From assembly GCF_009729095.1 (NCBI RefSeq), contig NZ_VTGX01000001.1, positions 558,001-622,000 of the forward strand: a stretch of 64,000 nucleotides of DNA, given 5' to 3'. This DNA is from Mycolicibacterium sp. CBMA 247 (GTDB lineage Bacteria > Actinomycetota > Actinomycetes > Mycobacteriales > Mycobacteriaceae). This document shows, in pieces, positions 1 through 8,347 of the stretch (position 1 is its first letter; every line of letters starts with the position of its first letter). The notes beneath the pieces are model-generated. The model saw only the letters and a list, made by a program, of their open reading frames with translations, searched no databases and was not told the DNA's origin. Both the position numbers and the translations under genes were made by a program.

Positions 1-276
1 GATCGTCTCCGGTTCGTGCACTGCCATCAGGCACTGCTGTCCGATGCCATCCGCGATCCGCGGATGCGCTACGCCGGCCCGGCCGGCCTGCACCGCGCGC
101 ACGTCCGGATGCTGCTCGAAACTGCAGGCACCACAGGCGATATCGACGCACAGGCCGACGCCCTGATCGCACTGCTGGACCCCGACTACCTCGCGCACCA
201 ACTGTCCCTCGGCCGCAGCCTCGACGGCCTGGTTACGGCATGGCAGGACACCGCCCGCAAGCTGTGTGGCCACTAG
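1..276 (+). CDS. TetR-family regulator, C-terminal part (gene starts outside the window)
   Basis: The frame is open from base 1 and ends with TAG just before dinB2. The visible 91 residues are mainly helical, with no helix-turn-helix, as expected for the ligand-binding half of a TetR-type repressor. Position supports this: in the M. tuberculosis order I recall, a TetR gene (Rv3055) precedes dinB2. The DNA-binding half is missing here, so the family call rests on context and general composition. The stop lies a few bases before the polymerase start, so the two are probably co-transcribed. Confidence 0.55.
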   Translation, partial: DRLRFVHCHQALLSDAIRDPRMRYAGPAGLHRAHVRMLLETAGTTGDIDAQADALIALLDPDYLAHQLSLGRSLDGLVTAWQDTARKLCGH

Positions 277-280
277 TGCC

Positions 281-1384
281 ATGACCGCCTGGGTGCTGCA
301 TGTCGACCTGGACCAGTTCCTGGCCTCGGTGGAGTTGCGCCGGCACCCCGAACTGGAGGGCCTGCCCGTCATCGTCGGCGGCAGCGGTGATCCCACCGAA
401 CCCCGCAAGGTGGTCACCTGTGCGTCCTATCAGGCGCGCGAGTTCGGCGTGCACGCCGGCATGCCGCTGCGCACCGCGGCGCGCAAATGCCCCGATGCCA
501 CCTTCCTGCCGTCAGACCCGGAGGCTTACGACGCGGCTTCCGAGCAGGTGATGGGTCTGCTGCGCGATCTCGGCCACCCGCTGGAGGTGTGGGGCTGGGA
601 CGAGGCCTATCTGAGTGCCGACCTAAGCGATCCGGTCGAGCTGGCCGAGCGCATCCGCGCCGTGATCGCCGCCGAGACCGGGCTGTCCTGCTCGGTGGGT
701 ATCAGCGACAACAAGCAACGCGCCAAGGTGGCGACCGGGCTGGCCAAGCCGACGCGCACGCGAGGAGCAGATCAGGCGCCAGGTGTCTACGTTCTCACCG
801 AGGCCAACTGGATGTCGGTGATGGGTGACCGGCCGCCCGATGCGCTGTGGGGCGTCGGCCCCAAAACCACCAAAAAGCTTGCCACACTGGGAATCACCAC
901 CGTTGCCGACCTGGCCGCGACCGATGCCACCGTGCTCACGTCGGCCTTCGGGCCGAGCACCGGGCTGTGGATCCTGTTGCTGGCCAAGGGCGGCGGCGAT
1001 ACCGAGGTGAGCTCCGAACCCTGGATTCCGCGGTCACGCAGTCACGTCGTCACCTTCGCCCAGGATCTCACCGTGCGCGACGAGATGGACGGCGCGATCC
1101 GTGAGCTGACCCGGCGGACTCTGGATGAAGTGGTCGAGCAGGGGCGCATCGTCACCCGCGTGGCGGTCACGGTGCGCACCGCCACGTTCTACACCCGCAC
1201 CAAGATCCGCAAGCTGAGCACACCGGGCACCGACGCCCGCCTCATCATCGATACCGCGCTGGCTGTGTTCGATCAGTTCGAGCTGGACCGACCCATCCGG
1301 CTGCTGGGGGTTCGGCTGGAACTGTCCATGGACCCGATCGAATCCGGCCGTCCGGCGGGACCAGTTGTCACAGCCGACCAATAA
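281..1384 (+). CDS. dinB2: Y-family DNA polymerase IV, DinB2 type
   Basis: Translesion DNA polymerase of 367 residues. The palm motif HVDLDQFLASVE carries the metal-binding Asp9, and WGWDEAYLS supplies the second acidic pair. An HhH-like segment follows (WGVGPKTTKKLATLGI), then the little-finger domain. With the ATG at 281 the steric-gate residue is Leu14, where most DinB proteins have Phe or Tyr; the M. smegmatis DinB2 described in the literature also has Leu14 and accepts ribonucleotides readily. A GTG at 266 is in frame, but it overlaps the upstream gene and shifts this numbering, so ATG 281 is preferred. It overlaps no downstream gene; the next start is 11 bases away. Confidence 0.93.
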   Translation: MTAWVLHVDLDQFLASVELRRHPELEGLPVIVGGSGDPTEPRKVVTCASYQAREFGVHAGMPLRTAARKCPDATFLPSDPEAYDAASEQVMGLLRDLGHPLEVWGWDEAYLSADLSDPVELAERIRAVIAAETGLSCSVGISDNKQRAKVATGLAKPTRTRGADQAPGVYVLTEANWMSVMGDRPPDALWGVGPKTTKKLATLGITTVADLAATDATVLTSAFGPSTGLWILLLAKGGGDTEVSSEPWIPRSRSHVVTFAQDLTVRDEMDGAIRELTRRTLDEVVEQGRIVTRVAVTVRTATFYTRTKIRKLSTPGTDARLIIDTALAVFDQFELDRPIRLLGVRLELSMDPIESGRPAGPVVTADQ

Positions 1385-1394
1385 CCTCAAAGCC

Positions 1395-2573
1395 ATGCTG
1401 CAGACCATCGCGATCCGGGGCTACCGCTCGCTGCGGGAGGTGATCCTGCCGCTGACCGACCTTACGGTCGTCACCGGCGCGAACGGCACCGGCAAGTCGT
1501 CGATCTACCGCGCACTGCGGTTGTTGGCCGACTGCGGGCGAGGTCAGGTGATCGGATCACTGGCCCGTGAGGGCGGCCTGCAGTCCGTGCTGTGGGCGGG
1601 CCCCGAGCAGCCTTCCGAACACACCCAGGGAACCACCCGGACCCGCCCGGTATCCCTCGAACTCGGGTTCGCCGCAGACGATTTCGGATATCTGGTGGAC
1701 CTCGGCCTGCCACAGATGGCCGGGTCGGGAGGTGAGCCGTCGGCATTCGCGCTCGATCCGGAGATCAAGCGCGAGGTGGTGTTCGCCGGACCGGTGTTGC
1801 GCCCCGCCTCGGCGCTGGTGCGTCGTACCCGCGAGTACGCCGAGGTGGCCGCGCAGTCCGGTCGGGGTTTCGATGAACTGACCCGCTCACTGCCCTCCTA
1901 CCGCAGCGTGCTCGCCGAGTACGCGCACCCGGACGCGCTTCCGGAACTATCGGCGGTATCGGACCGGCTGCGCGACTGGCGGTTCTACGACGGTTTCCGG
2001 GTCGATGCCGGTGCGCCCGCCCGCCAACCCCACGTCGGTACCCGTACCCCGGTGCTCTCCGATGACGGATCGGATCTGGCCGCGGCGGTCCAGACGATCG
2101 TCGAAACGACCTTCGACGATCTGGCCCGCGCGGTGGCCGACGCCTTCGACGGGGCCACGATCTCGGTGGCGGTCAACGACGGTCTGTTCGATCTGCAGCT
2201 ACGCCAGCGGGGCATGCTTCGGCCATTACGTGCCGCCGAATTATCCGACGGCACACTGCGTTTCCTGCTGTGGGCGACGGCGCTGGCCAGCCCGCGGCCG
2301 CCGTCACTCATGGTGCTCAATGAGCCCGAGACGTCCTTGCACCCTGACCTGGTCCGGCCGCTGGCGTCGCTGATCCGCACCGCCGCCAAGCAATCCCAGG
2401 TGCTGGTGGTGACGCACTCACGCGCGCTGCTGGACTTCCTGGAGACCACACCGGCGGCCGACGAGCAGCCGGGTACCGCGATCGAGGTGGAGCTCTACAA
2501 GCAGTGGGGTGAGACGAAGGTGGCCGGTTTCGGCATGCTCAACACACCCTCCTGGCATTGGGGAAAACGCTAG
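1395..2573 (+). CDS. AAA-type ATPase of the RecF/SMC-like single-protein family
   Basis: 392-residue P-loop ATPase. The N-terminal IRGYRSLREVILPL segment is typical of RecF/OLD-like ATPases. Walker A is GANGTGKSS (about residues 30-38), an ABC-type signature is seen in LSDGTLRFLLW, Walker B is LMVLNEPETSLHPDL, and a switch histidine lies in VLVVTHSRALLD. No TOPRIM nuclease domain follows, so it is not a full OLD nuclease. ATG 1395 is chosen over the upstream GTG 1365 because it starts at the conserved strand and avoids overlap with dinB2. It is 10 bp behind dinB2 and probably co-transcribed; a role in DNA repair is inference. Its stop overlaps the convergent SDR stop by 4 bp. Confidence 0.8.
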   Translation: MLQTIAIRGYRSLREVILPLTDLTVVTGANGTGKSSIYRALRLLADCGRGQVIGSLAREGGLQSVLWAGPEQPSEHTQGTTRTRPVSLELGFAADDFGYLVDLGLPQMAGSGGEPSAFALDPEIKREVVFAGPVLRPASALVRRTREYAEVAAQSGRGFDELTRSLPSYRSVLAEYAHPDALPELSAVSDRLRDWRFYDGFRVDAGAPARQPHVGTRTPVLSDDGSDLAAAVQTIVETTFDDLARAVADAFDGATISVAVNDGLFDLQLRQRGMLRPLRAAELSDGTLRFLLWATALASPRPPSLMVLNEPETSLHPDLVRPLASLIRTAAKQSQVLVVTHSRALLDFLETTPAADEQPGTAIEVELYKQWGETKVAGFGMLNTPSWHWGKR

Positions 2574-3451
2574 GGCTGCACGGTTTTCGGGCGCAACGCC
2601 CGGCTGAACAGCACATTGGCCTGCCGCATGGCCAGGCTGTAGGGCCACCACGCGACCCGCTTGAAGGCGTACAGGGCCCGGATGTCGGCCGAGGTGTAGA
2701 TCATGAAGCGGTTGCGCCGCATCCCGGCCAGGATCTTGTCGGCGGCCCTCTCCGGCGAGATGGCATGGCCGGCGAACCGGTCCACCCACTTCTGCACCTG
2801 CGGATCGTCCCGGTCCACGCCGGCGATCTGAACCGTCTGCACCAGACCTGTCTTGACCGCACCGGGCACCACGACCGACACCCCGATGCGGTGACGCGCG
2901 AGGTCGAATCGCAACACTTCGCTCAGTCCGCGCAACCCGTACTTGCTGGCGCTGTACGCGCTGTGCCAGGGCAGTGCAACGATGCCGGCGGCCGAGGACA
3001 CGTTCACCAGGTGCCCGCCGCGGCGGGCCTGCACCATCGGCGGCAGGAAGGTCTCGATCACGTGGATCGGGCCCATCAGGTTGACGTCGATCATCGAGCG
3101 CCAGTGCTGATGGGTGAGTTGGTCGACGGTCCCCCAGGCCGACACCCCGGCGATGTTCATCACCACATCCATCGCGGAATGTGCCGCGTGGATATCGGCG
3201 CCGAAGGCCGCCACCTGGTCGTAGTCGGAGATGTCCAGGGCCCGGTGCGCGGGCACCTCGGCGCCGAGCGCCTGCGCATCGGCGACGGTCTGGGCCAACC
3301 CCACCTCGTCCCGGTCGGTCAGATACAGCTCAGCACCCCGCGCCGCCAGCGCGAGGGCGGTGGCCCGGCCGATGCCGCTGGCCGCACCCGTGATCAAACA
3401 TTTCTTGCCCCGAAAGTCCGCCCGACCGTTACCCGCGGTATCACTCCCCAT
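2570..3451 (-). CDS. Short-chain dehydrogenase/reductase (Rv3057c-like)
   Basis: Classical SDR of 293 residues. NAD(P)-binding GAASGIGRATA is near the N-terminus, NIAGVS follows the fourth strand, and the catalytic Ser and YSASK motif are present (SSAAGIV...YSASKYGL). The C-terminal extension (FMIYTSADIRALYAFKRVAWWPY) with a basic-aromatic stretch is common in membrane-associated SDRs of mycobacteria. ATG 3451 (MGSDTAGNG) is preferred; the longer frame to 3535 would run into the TetR gene. It lies 22 bp after that TetR gene and forms a two-gene unit with it. Substrate unknown. Confidence 0.88.
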   Translation of the reverse strand: MGSDTAGNGRADFRGKKCLITGAASGIGRATALALAARGAELYLTDRDEVGLAQTVADAQALGAEVPAHRALDISDYDQVAAFGADIHAAHSAMDVVMNIAGVSAWGTVDQLTHQHWRSMIDVNLMGPIHVIETFLPPMVQARRGGHLVNVSSAAGIVALPWHSAYSASKYGLRGLSEVLRFDLARHRIGVSVVVPGAVKTGLVQTVQIAGVDRDDPQVQKWVDRFAGHAISPERAADKILAGMRRNRFMIYTSADIRALYAFKRVAWWPYSLAMRQANVLFSRALRPKTVQP

Positions 3452-3473
3452 GGCGGTGACCTTACCTGTGGCG

Positions 3474-4145
3474 CTACCCCGCCTGGCCACCCCACAGTGC
3501 GTTGAGCCACAGTCGCTCCACCACGTCGAGGGCACGCGCCGGTTCGGCGCTCCGGCCGACGAAGGCCGAGTCGTGCGACAACGTCATCGCCGTGGTCGCA
3601 ACCAGGGTGCGGACCAGGGCAGGAAGGTCGTCGGAGATGGGGCGGGCGCCCTGGTCCTGCTCGACGAGGCCGACGATCTTGTCGATCACGGCGTCCTCGA
3701 AATCGTTCATCAGATCGCGGATCTGCGCATCGGTGTTCTGTGCGACGGTGCAGGCCGCCATGATCGGGTCGTTGGTGGCGAACACCGTTGCCGCACTGCC
3801 CACCATCCGCTTGGCGAAGGCGGCGGGTGTCTCGGCGGCCTCCCGAGGCGCGTAGTCGTGCGTCAGCGCCGCGAGTTCCTCCATCGCGTCGGCCAGGATC
3901 ACAGCCAGGACCGCGTACTTCGAGTCGAAGTAGAAGTAGAAGCCCGACCGGGCCACTCCGGCTCGTTCACTGATGGTGCTCACCGACATATCGGCGAACG
4001 ACTGCTCTTCGAGCAGTTCCCGCACAGCCGTCACGATGGCCTCGCGTTGCCGGTCACCCCGGCTGAGACGGGCCTGCGGACGCCCGGCCGAGCCGTTGCC
4101 GCTCCCCGGTATCGATTCGGCGGTCATGGCATTAGACCTTTGCAC
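3474..4145 (-). CDS. TetR-family transcriptional regulator (Rv3058c-like)
   Basis: 223-residue regulator. After a flexible 30-residue tail comes the DNA-binding helix-turn-helix: ADMSVSTISERAGVARSGFYFYF, about residues 50-72, with the FYFYFDSK end typical of TetR proteins. The C-terminal helices form the ligand domain. A second ATG at 4127 is an equally good start. It is divergent from cyp136, and the 111-bp gap holds a clean inverted repeat (4166-4183). It therefore probably represses both its own operon with the SDR and the P450, but no effector is evident. Confidence 0.88.
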   Translation of the reverse strand: MQRSNAMTAESIPGSGNGSAGRPQARLSRGDRQREAIVTAVRELLEEQSFADMSVSTISERAGVARSGFYFYFDSKYAVLAVILADAMEELAALTHDYAPREAAETPAAFAKRMVGSAATVFATNDPIMAACTVAQNTDAQIRDLMNDFEDAVIDKIVGLVEQDQGARPISDDLPALVRTLVATTAMTLSHDSAFVGRSAEPARALDVVERLWLNALWGGQAG

Positions 4146-4165
4146 CCGCGACGCGCCAGATCAAA

Positions 4166-4183
4166 ACTTGACATGCGTCAAGT
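4166..4183. promoter_or_regulatory. Inverted repeat, likely operator between TetR gene and cyp136
   Basis: ACTTGAC-ATGC-GTCAAGT: perfect 7-bp arms around a 4-bp centre, in the divergent intergenic region, 22 bp upstream of the TetR start and about 74 bp upstream of cyp136. Size and symmetry suit a TetR dimer. The sequence is unlike the 17-bp palindrome found further right in the window. Confidence 0.6.
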
Positions 4184-4256
4184 CTGCCAGTCAGGATGGC
4201 CGAAAGTGGTGACATCGACCACACTTCGTCAGCATTTGTATGGTCAGGAGCGGCCC

Positions 4257-5738
4257 ATGGCAACCATCAGCACCCCGCACTACCTGCTCGACCAGGCCAA
4301 GCGCCGGTTCACGCCGACGCCCAACACGCTGCCTGGCATGGGTGCATTGGAAACGCGGCTCAAGGCCAAGCAATGGGACGAGTTCGTGTTCGCCGAGCCC
4401 CCGGCCGGCAGCGGGCTCAAGCCGATCTTCGGCGACTCCGGTTTGCCGATCATCGGCCACATGATCGAGATCTTCCGCGGCGGTCCGGACTACATCCTGG
4501 AGCAGTACCGCAAGCACGGCCCGCTCTACTACGCCCAGTCCCCCGCGCTGTCGTCGGTGATGGCGCTGGGTCCCGACGCCACCCAGGCGGTCTTCTCCAA
4601 CCGCAACAAGGATTTCTCGCAGCGGGCCTGGGATCCGGTGATCGGCCCCTTCTTCGACGGCGGCCTGATGCTGCTCGACTTCGACGAGCACATGTTCCAC
4701 CGCCGGATCATGCAGGAGGCGTTCACCCGCACGAGGCTGACCGGGTACGTCTCGCACATCGACTCGGTGGCCTCGACCGTGCTGGCCGATGCCTGGGTGG
4801 CCGACGACCCGCGGTTCCTCTTCCACCCGGCGATCAAGGAGCTCACGCTCGATATCGCCTCCGAGGTGTTCATGGGCGTTCCGGCGGGCACCGACCGCGC
4901 CTTGGTCACCACGATCAACAACGCGTTCACCACCACCACGCGGGCCGGCAACGCGATCGTCCGTACGTCGGTGCCGCCGCTGAAGTGGTGGCGAGGCATC
5001 CAGGCGCGCAAGACCCTTGAGGACTATTTCGCCAGCCGCATCGGTGAGAAGCGGCAGTCGGAGAGCACCGACATGCTCAGCGTGCTGTGCCATTCCGCCG
5101 ACGAGGACGGGCAGACCTTCACCGACGACCAGATCATCAGCCACATGATCTTCCTGATGATGGCCGCCCACGACACGTCCACCTCGACGATGACGACGAT
5201 GGCGTACCACCTGGCGGCCAATCCGGAGTGGCAGGAACGGCTGCGCGACGACTCCGCACGGATCGGCGACGGGCCGCTGGACATCGATGCGCTGGAGAAG
5301 CTGGAAACCTACGACCTGGTCATCAACGAGTCGCTGCGGATGATGACGCCGCTGCCGTTCAACTTCCGCGAGGCCGTGCGCGACACCGAACTGCTGGGCT
5401 ACTTCATCCCGGCCGGGACGAGCGTGGTGACGTGGCCGTCGATCAACCACCGGCTGCCCGAGCTGTGGACCGACCCGGAGAAGTTCGCCCCGGAGCGCTT
5501 CGCCGAACCGCGCAGCGAGCACAAGCGGCACCGCTACGCGTTCGCCCCGTTCGGCGGTGGCGCGCACAAGTGCATCGGCATGGTGTTCGGCCAGCTGGAG
5601 ATCAAGACCGTGATGCACCGGCTGCTGCGGCGCTACAAGCTGGAGCTCGCCAGCCCGGATTACCGGCCCCGCTACGACTACGGCGGCATGCCCGTGCCGA
5701 TCGACGGCATGCCGATCGTGCTGCGTCCGCTGCACTGA
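4257..5738 (+). CDS. cyp136: Cytochrome P450, CYP136 family
   Basis: 493-residue P450 monooxygenase. The I-helix oxygen-activation motif is MAAHDTSTST, the K-helix ExxR is ESLR, the PERF motif is PERFAEP, and the heme-binding loop is FGGGAHKCIG with Cys near residue 439. ATG 4257 follows AGGAG at 4246-4250 with 6-bp spacing; the open frame upstream to 3231 is antisense to the TetR/SDR genes and rejected. The long N-terminal region (about 60 residues before the first strand) and the position opposite SDR-TetR match cyp136 (Rv3059) of M. tuberculosis. Electrons must come from a ferredoxin elsewhere. The physiological substrate is unknown. Confidence 0.92.
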   Translation: MATISTPHYLLDQAKRRFTPTPNTLPGMGALETRLKAKQWDEFVFAEPPAGSGLKPIFGDSGLPIIGHMIEIFRGGPDYILEQYRKHGPLYYAQSPALSSVMALGPDATQAVFSNRNKDFSQRAWDPVIGPFFDGGLMLLDFDEHMFHRRIMQEAFTRTRLTGYVSHIDSVASTVLADAWVADDPRFLFHPAIKELTLDIASEVFMGVPAGTDRALVTTINNAFTTTTRAGNAIVRTSVPPLKWWRGIQARKTLEDYFASRIGEKRQSESTDMLSVLCHSADEDGQTFTDDQIISHMIFLMMAAHDTSTSTMTTMAYHLAANPEWQERLRDDSARIGDGPLDIDALEKLETYDLVINESLRMMTPLPFNFREAVRDTELLGYFIPAGTSVVTWPSINHRLPELWTDPEKFAPERFAEPRSEHKRHRYAFAPFGGGAHKCIGMVFGQLEIKTVMHRLLRRYKLELASPDYRPRYDYGGMPVPIDGMPIVLRPLH

Positions 5739-5754
5739 CGGGCTGACGCACCCG

Positions 5755-6252
5755 CTACTCGGCTGACTCCATCAGCCGGTTGGCGCACGCGATCACCGCG
5801 GACAACGCCGATTGCACCGGGTCATCGGACAGCCCAACGGCCCACCGGCGGTGCAGGCCGTCACAGCCCTCGATGAAGGTGGCGGTCTGCCCGGCGGTCG
5901 GCAGCTGGTGAAACGACGTGGTCTCGACGCTGACACCACGGTCGTGCAGCATCGCGGTCAGCGCCGCCACCGGCCCACTGGCCGCCGCGGTCGAGGTGGC
6001 GATGGCGTCACCGATGGCCAGCGTCGCCCGGTAGTTGCGGGCCTGCGGTCCCAGGCTGCCGGGTGAACGCTTGTCGGCGCAGCTGAACTGCCCGAGCCGC
6101 AGGGGCCCCGCCGACGGCGCATATTCGCCCAGGAACTGCTCCCAGGAAGCCGCCTCGCCGGCTTCGCGCAGGCCGCGCGGCAGCGGGGTCGTGAAGTGGG
6201 CCGAGAATGACATCGGGTTACCCGATTGCGGTGCTGGTGAAGTGAGATACAT
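5755..6252 (-). CDS. LeuA regulatory-domain-like protein (alpha-isopropylmalate synthase dimer domain)
   Basis: 165 residues with no catalytic TIM barrel. Residues 50-160 resemble the C-terminal allosteric domain of 2-isopropylmalate synthase: a small beta-alpha fold with ASGPVAALTAMLHDRGVSVETTSFHQ and a final AVIACANRL helix. It would be a stand-alone LeuA-type ligand-binding module, perhaps a regulator or a partner of another synthase. Start choice is open: ATG 6252 or ATG 6213 (MSFSAHF); a short leucine-rich frame ends just before the latter. A strong hairpin (6291-6350) precedes it, consistent with leader control. Family call by resemblance only. Confidence 0.6.
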   Translation of the reverse strand: MYLTSPAPQSGNPMSFSAHFTTPLPRGLREAGEAASWEQFLGEYAPSAGPLRLGQFSCADKRSPGSLGPQARNYRATLAIGDAIATSTAAASGPVAALTAMLHDRGVSVETTSFHQLPTAGQTATFIEGCDGLHRRWAVGLSDDPVQSALSAVIACANRLMESAE

Positions 6253-6290
6253 GTGCCGGTCTTCTCTTGCTCAGAGGAAGTGACCGACGA

Positions 6291-6350
6291 AGTAGCGAAC
6301 GACCCACAGCGAGGGGTCGGTCTGATCAGACCCCGCTGCGGGTTGCTACT
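6291..6350 (-). promoter_or_regulatory. Long imperfect hairpin upstream of the LeuA-like gene
   Basis: Arms 6291-6318 and 6329-6350 pair over about 22 positions, with a few bulges, around a 10-nt loop; the loop side also contains the perfect palindrome GGTCTGATCAGACC (6319-6332). On the minus strand it would be the mRNA leader of the LeuA-like gene. A frame of 29 codons from GTG 6307 to TAA 6218 has four leucines in its codons 5-12, including the rare CTA and CTT. Together this resembles a leucine attenuator. No U-run follows, so a plain terminator is unlikely. Confidence 0.4.
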
Positions 6351-6508
6351 ACGAGTCGCCTTGGCACGTTGGCGATGCTAGACGCAGCCCGGCCGGTCAC
6401 GCAAACACTTTTGACTACGTAATCTCGGCGGGGTGGAAGCCGCATGAGCGAAGCTTGCGCGCGAATCAATGGCCCAGCATGCGGTAACCGAGCCTGCGAG
6501 GGAATCGC

Positions 6509-7270
6509 ATGAGTGTCGGTGAGGTCGTTCTGCTCGTCCTGGCCGGTATCGGCGGCGGACTCACGGGCAGTATCGCCGGACTGGCCTCGGTGTCCACCTA
6601 TCCCGCCCTGCTGCTGATCGGCTTACCTCCGGTGACCGCGAATGTGACCAACACCGTGGCGTTGGTGTTCAACGGCGTCGGCTCGGTGCTGGGGTCGCGG
6701 CCCGAGCTCGCCGGGCAGCGAGCCTGGATCAAACGGATCATCCCGATCGCGGTGGCCGGCGGGGCGGTCGGCGCGGCACTGCTGCTGTGCACCCCGGCCG
6801 GGGGCTTCGAGAAGGTGGTCCCGGTGCTGCTGGCATTCGCGTCGGTGGCGATTCTGCTGCCGCGTGGCCGCCAGCGGGAGACACGGGTGGCCAACCATCG
6901 CGACCATCGGATCAAGGTCGCGATGGAGGCCGGGGCCATCTTCCTGATCACCATCTATGGCGGTTATTTCGGTGCCGCCGCCGGCGTGCTGCTGCTGGCC
7001 CTGCTGCTGCGTACCGGCGGCGCGACGCTGGCGCACGCCAACGCCGCCAAGAACGTTATCCTCGGCGTGGCCAATGCTGTTGCCGCGGTTGCGTTCATCG
7101 TGGTTGCCCCGGTGTACTGGCCGGCCGTGGTGCCGTTGGGTGCCGGATGCCTGATCGGCTCACGTCTCGGCCCGGTGATCGTGCGGCATGCACCGGCCGC
7201 CCCGCTGCGATTCCTGATCGGCGCGGCGGGCGTGGCCCTTGCCATCAAGCTCGCACTCGACACGTACTGA
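6509..7270 (+). CDS. TSUP-family membrane permease (TauE/SafE-like)
   Basis: 253-residue integral membrane protein with about eight hydrophobic segments. The N-terminal repeat GIGGGLTGSIAGLASVSTYPALLL and the second-half counterpart GGYFGAAAGVLLLALLL are the paired motifs of the TauE/SafE sulfite exporter family. The linker between halves (RGRQRETRVANHRDHR) is basic and cytosolic. The family moves sulfite, organosulfonates or other anions; the substrate here is unknown. The ATG at 6509 follows GAGGGAATCGC, a plausible ribosome site. It stands alone on the plus strand, convergent with the kinase-like gene 12 bp away. Confidence 0.85.
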   Translation: MSVGEVVLLVLAGIGGGLTGSIAGLASVSTYPALLLIGLPPVTANVTNTVALVFNGVGSVLGSRPELAGQRAWIKRIIPIAVAGGAVGAALLLCTPAGGFEKVVPVLLAFASVAILLPRGRQRETRVANHRDHRIKVAMEAGAIFLITIYGGYFGAAAGVLLLALLLRTGGATLAHANAAKNVILGVANAVAAVAFIVVAPVYWPAVVPLGAGCLIGSRLGPVIVRHAPAAPLRFLIGAAGVALAIKLALDTY

Positions 7271-7282
7271 CTGCCTCACCGG

Positions 7283-8347
7283 TCAATCGAAGGGATTGTC
7301 CCCCTTGGCGACCCGCGTCCCCAGCGCGATGAGGTTCTCCGCCGAGGCGTGCAGCTGCTCGCCGGCCTCGCGGCTGGCCCGCCCGGCCAGGTAACGCGAC
7401 CAGGTGCCCTCGATGACGATGCCGAGTTTGAAACAGGCCAGCGCCACATACCAATCCAGCTGGGTGGTCTGCCGACCTCCGGCGGCGCGGTAGGCCTCGA
7501 TCAGCTCACTGCGGCGGGCCAGACCGCCGAGGGCGGCCAGTGCCGACCCCGCGTTGATCGGATTGGGATCGTCGGGCCAGCACACCAGCATCCACCCGAG
7601 ATCGAGCAGCGGATCGCCGATGGTGCACATCTCCCAGTCGATGAACGCGGCCAGCTCGGGCGTCCGCCGGCGCAACAGGACGTTGTTGAGGTGAGCGTCG
7701 CCGTGCATGATGCCGGGTTCGGCGTCGGGCGGGCGGTTGTCCTCCAACCATTGCGCCAGCTCCCCCACCCCGGTCAACGACTCGGGTGAATAATGCTCGT
7801 GACGGTAGCTGTCCAGCAGCCCTAGGAATTGCGGAACCTGGCGGGCCAGAAACGATCCGGGACGCCGGATGGCGGCGAGTTCACTGTTCTCCCAGCCGAC
7901 ATTGCCCAGTTCGGCCAGGCTTCCCGCATATGACAGCCCGACGCGGTGACGCAGATCGGCGTTGTCCCGGTAGGCCTGGCTCACCTCGGTACCCGGGTTG
8001 AAGCCGTCGACCTCCTCCATCAGGTAGAACACCACGCCGATCACGTCGAGGTCGGTGCACGCGGCGATGAAACCGGGATGCGGCACGGCCGAGCCGGCCA
8101 GCGTGCGCAGCACCGCGATCTCTCGCAGCATGGTCTTGTCGCTGGTCGGCCGGGGGTGTAAAGGGGGGCGCCGCAACACCATTCGGCGTCCATCGACGCA
8201 CATGCCCACCACGATGTTCTGGGTCCCGCCGGTCAGCGGCGCCACGTCGGTCAGGCTCGTCCCGATCCGCTGATCCTGCAGCCAGCGCCCAATGGCGTCC
8301 TGATCGGTGGCACTCAGCGTCGGCAATTCCTGTACATCGTCGGGCAT
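7283..8347 (-). CDS. Aminoglycoside-phosphotransferase-fold kinase-like protein
   Basis: 354 residues with the APH/choline-kinase fold. The N-terminal lobe has LTGGTQNIVVGM and MVLRRPP; the catalytic loop is MHGDAHLNNVLL (HGD...N) and the metal-binding motif is FIDWEMCTIGDPLLDLGW. Mycobacterial members often sit beside acyl-CoA dehydrogenase genes and are thought to phosphorylate hydroxyacyl or small-molecule substrates; they are not resistance genes as such. ATG 8347 (MPDDVQEL) is chosen because the upstream 69 residues lack family similarity. No partner gene is adjacent here. Confidence 0.85.
   Translation of the reverse strand: MPDDVQELPTLSATDQDAIGRWLQDQRIGTSLTDVAPLTGGTQNIVVGMCVDGRRMVLRRPPLHPRPTSDKTMLREIAVLRTLAGSAVPHPGFIAACTDLDVIGVVFYLMEEVDGFNPGTEVSQAYRDNADLRHRVGLSYAGSLAELGNVGWENSELAAIRRPGSFLARQVPQFLGLLDSYRHEHYSPESLTGVGELAQWLEDNRPPDAEPGIMHGDAHLNNVLLRRRTPELAAFIDWEMCTIGDPLLDLGWMLVCWPDDPNPINAGSALAALGGLARRSELIEAYRAAGGRQTTQLDWYVALACFKLGIVIEGTWSRYLAGRASREAGEQLHASAENLIALGTRVAKGDNPFD

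Noticed and set aside
4191..5735. 514-codon minus-strand frame opposite cyp136
   Set aside because: Antisense shadow; the P450 on the plus strand has all motifs.
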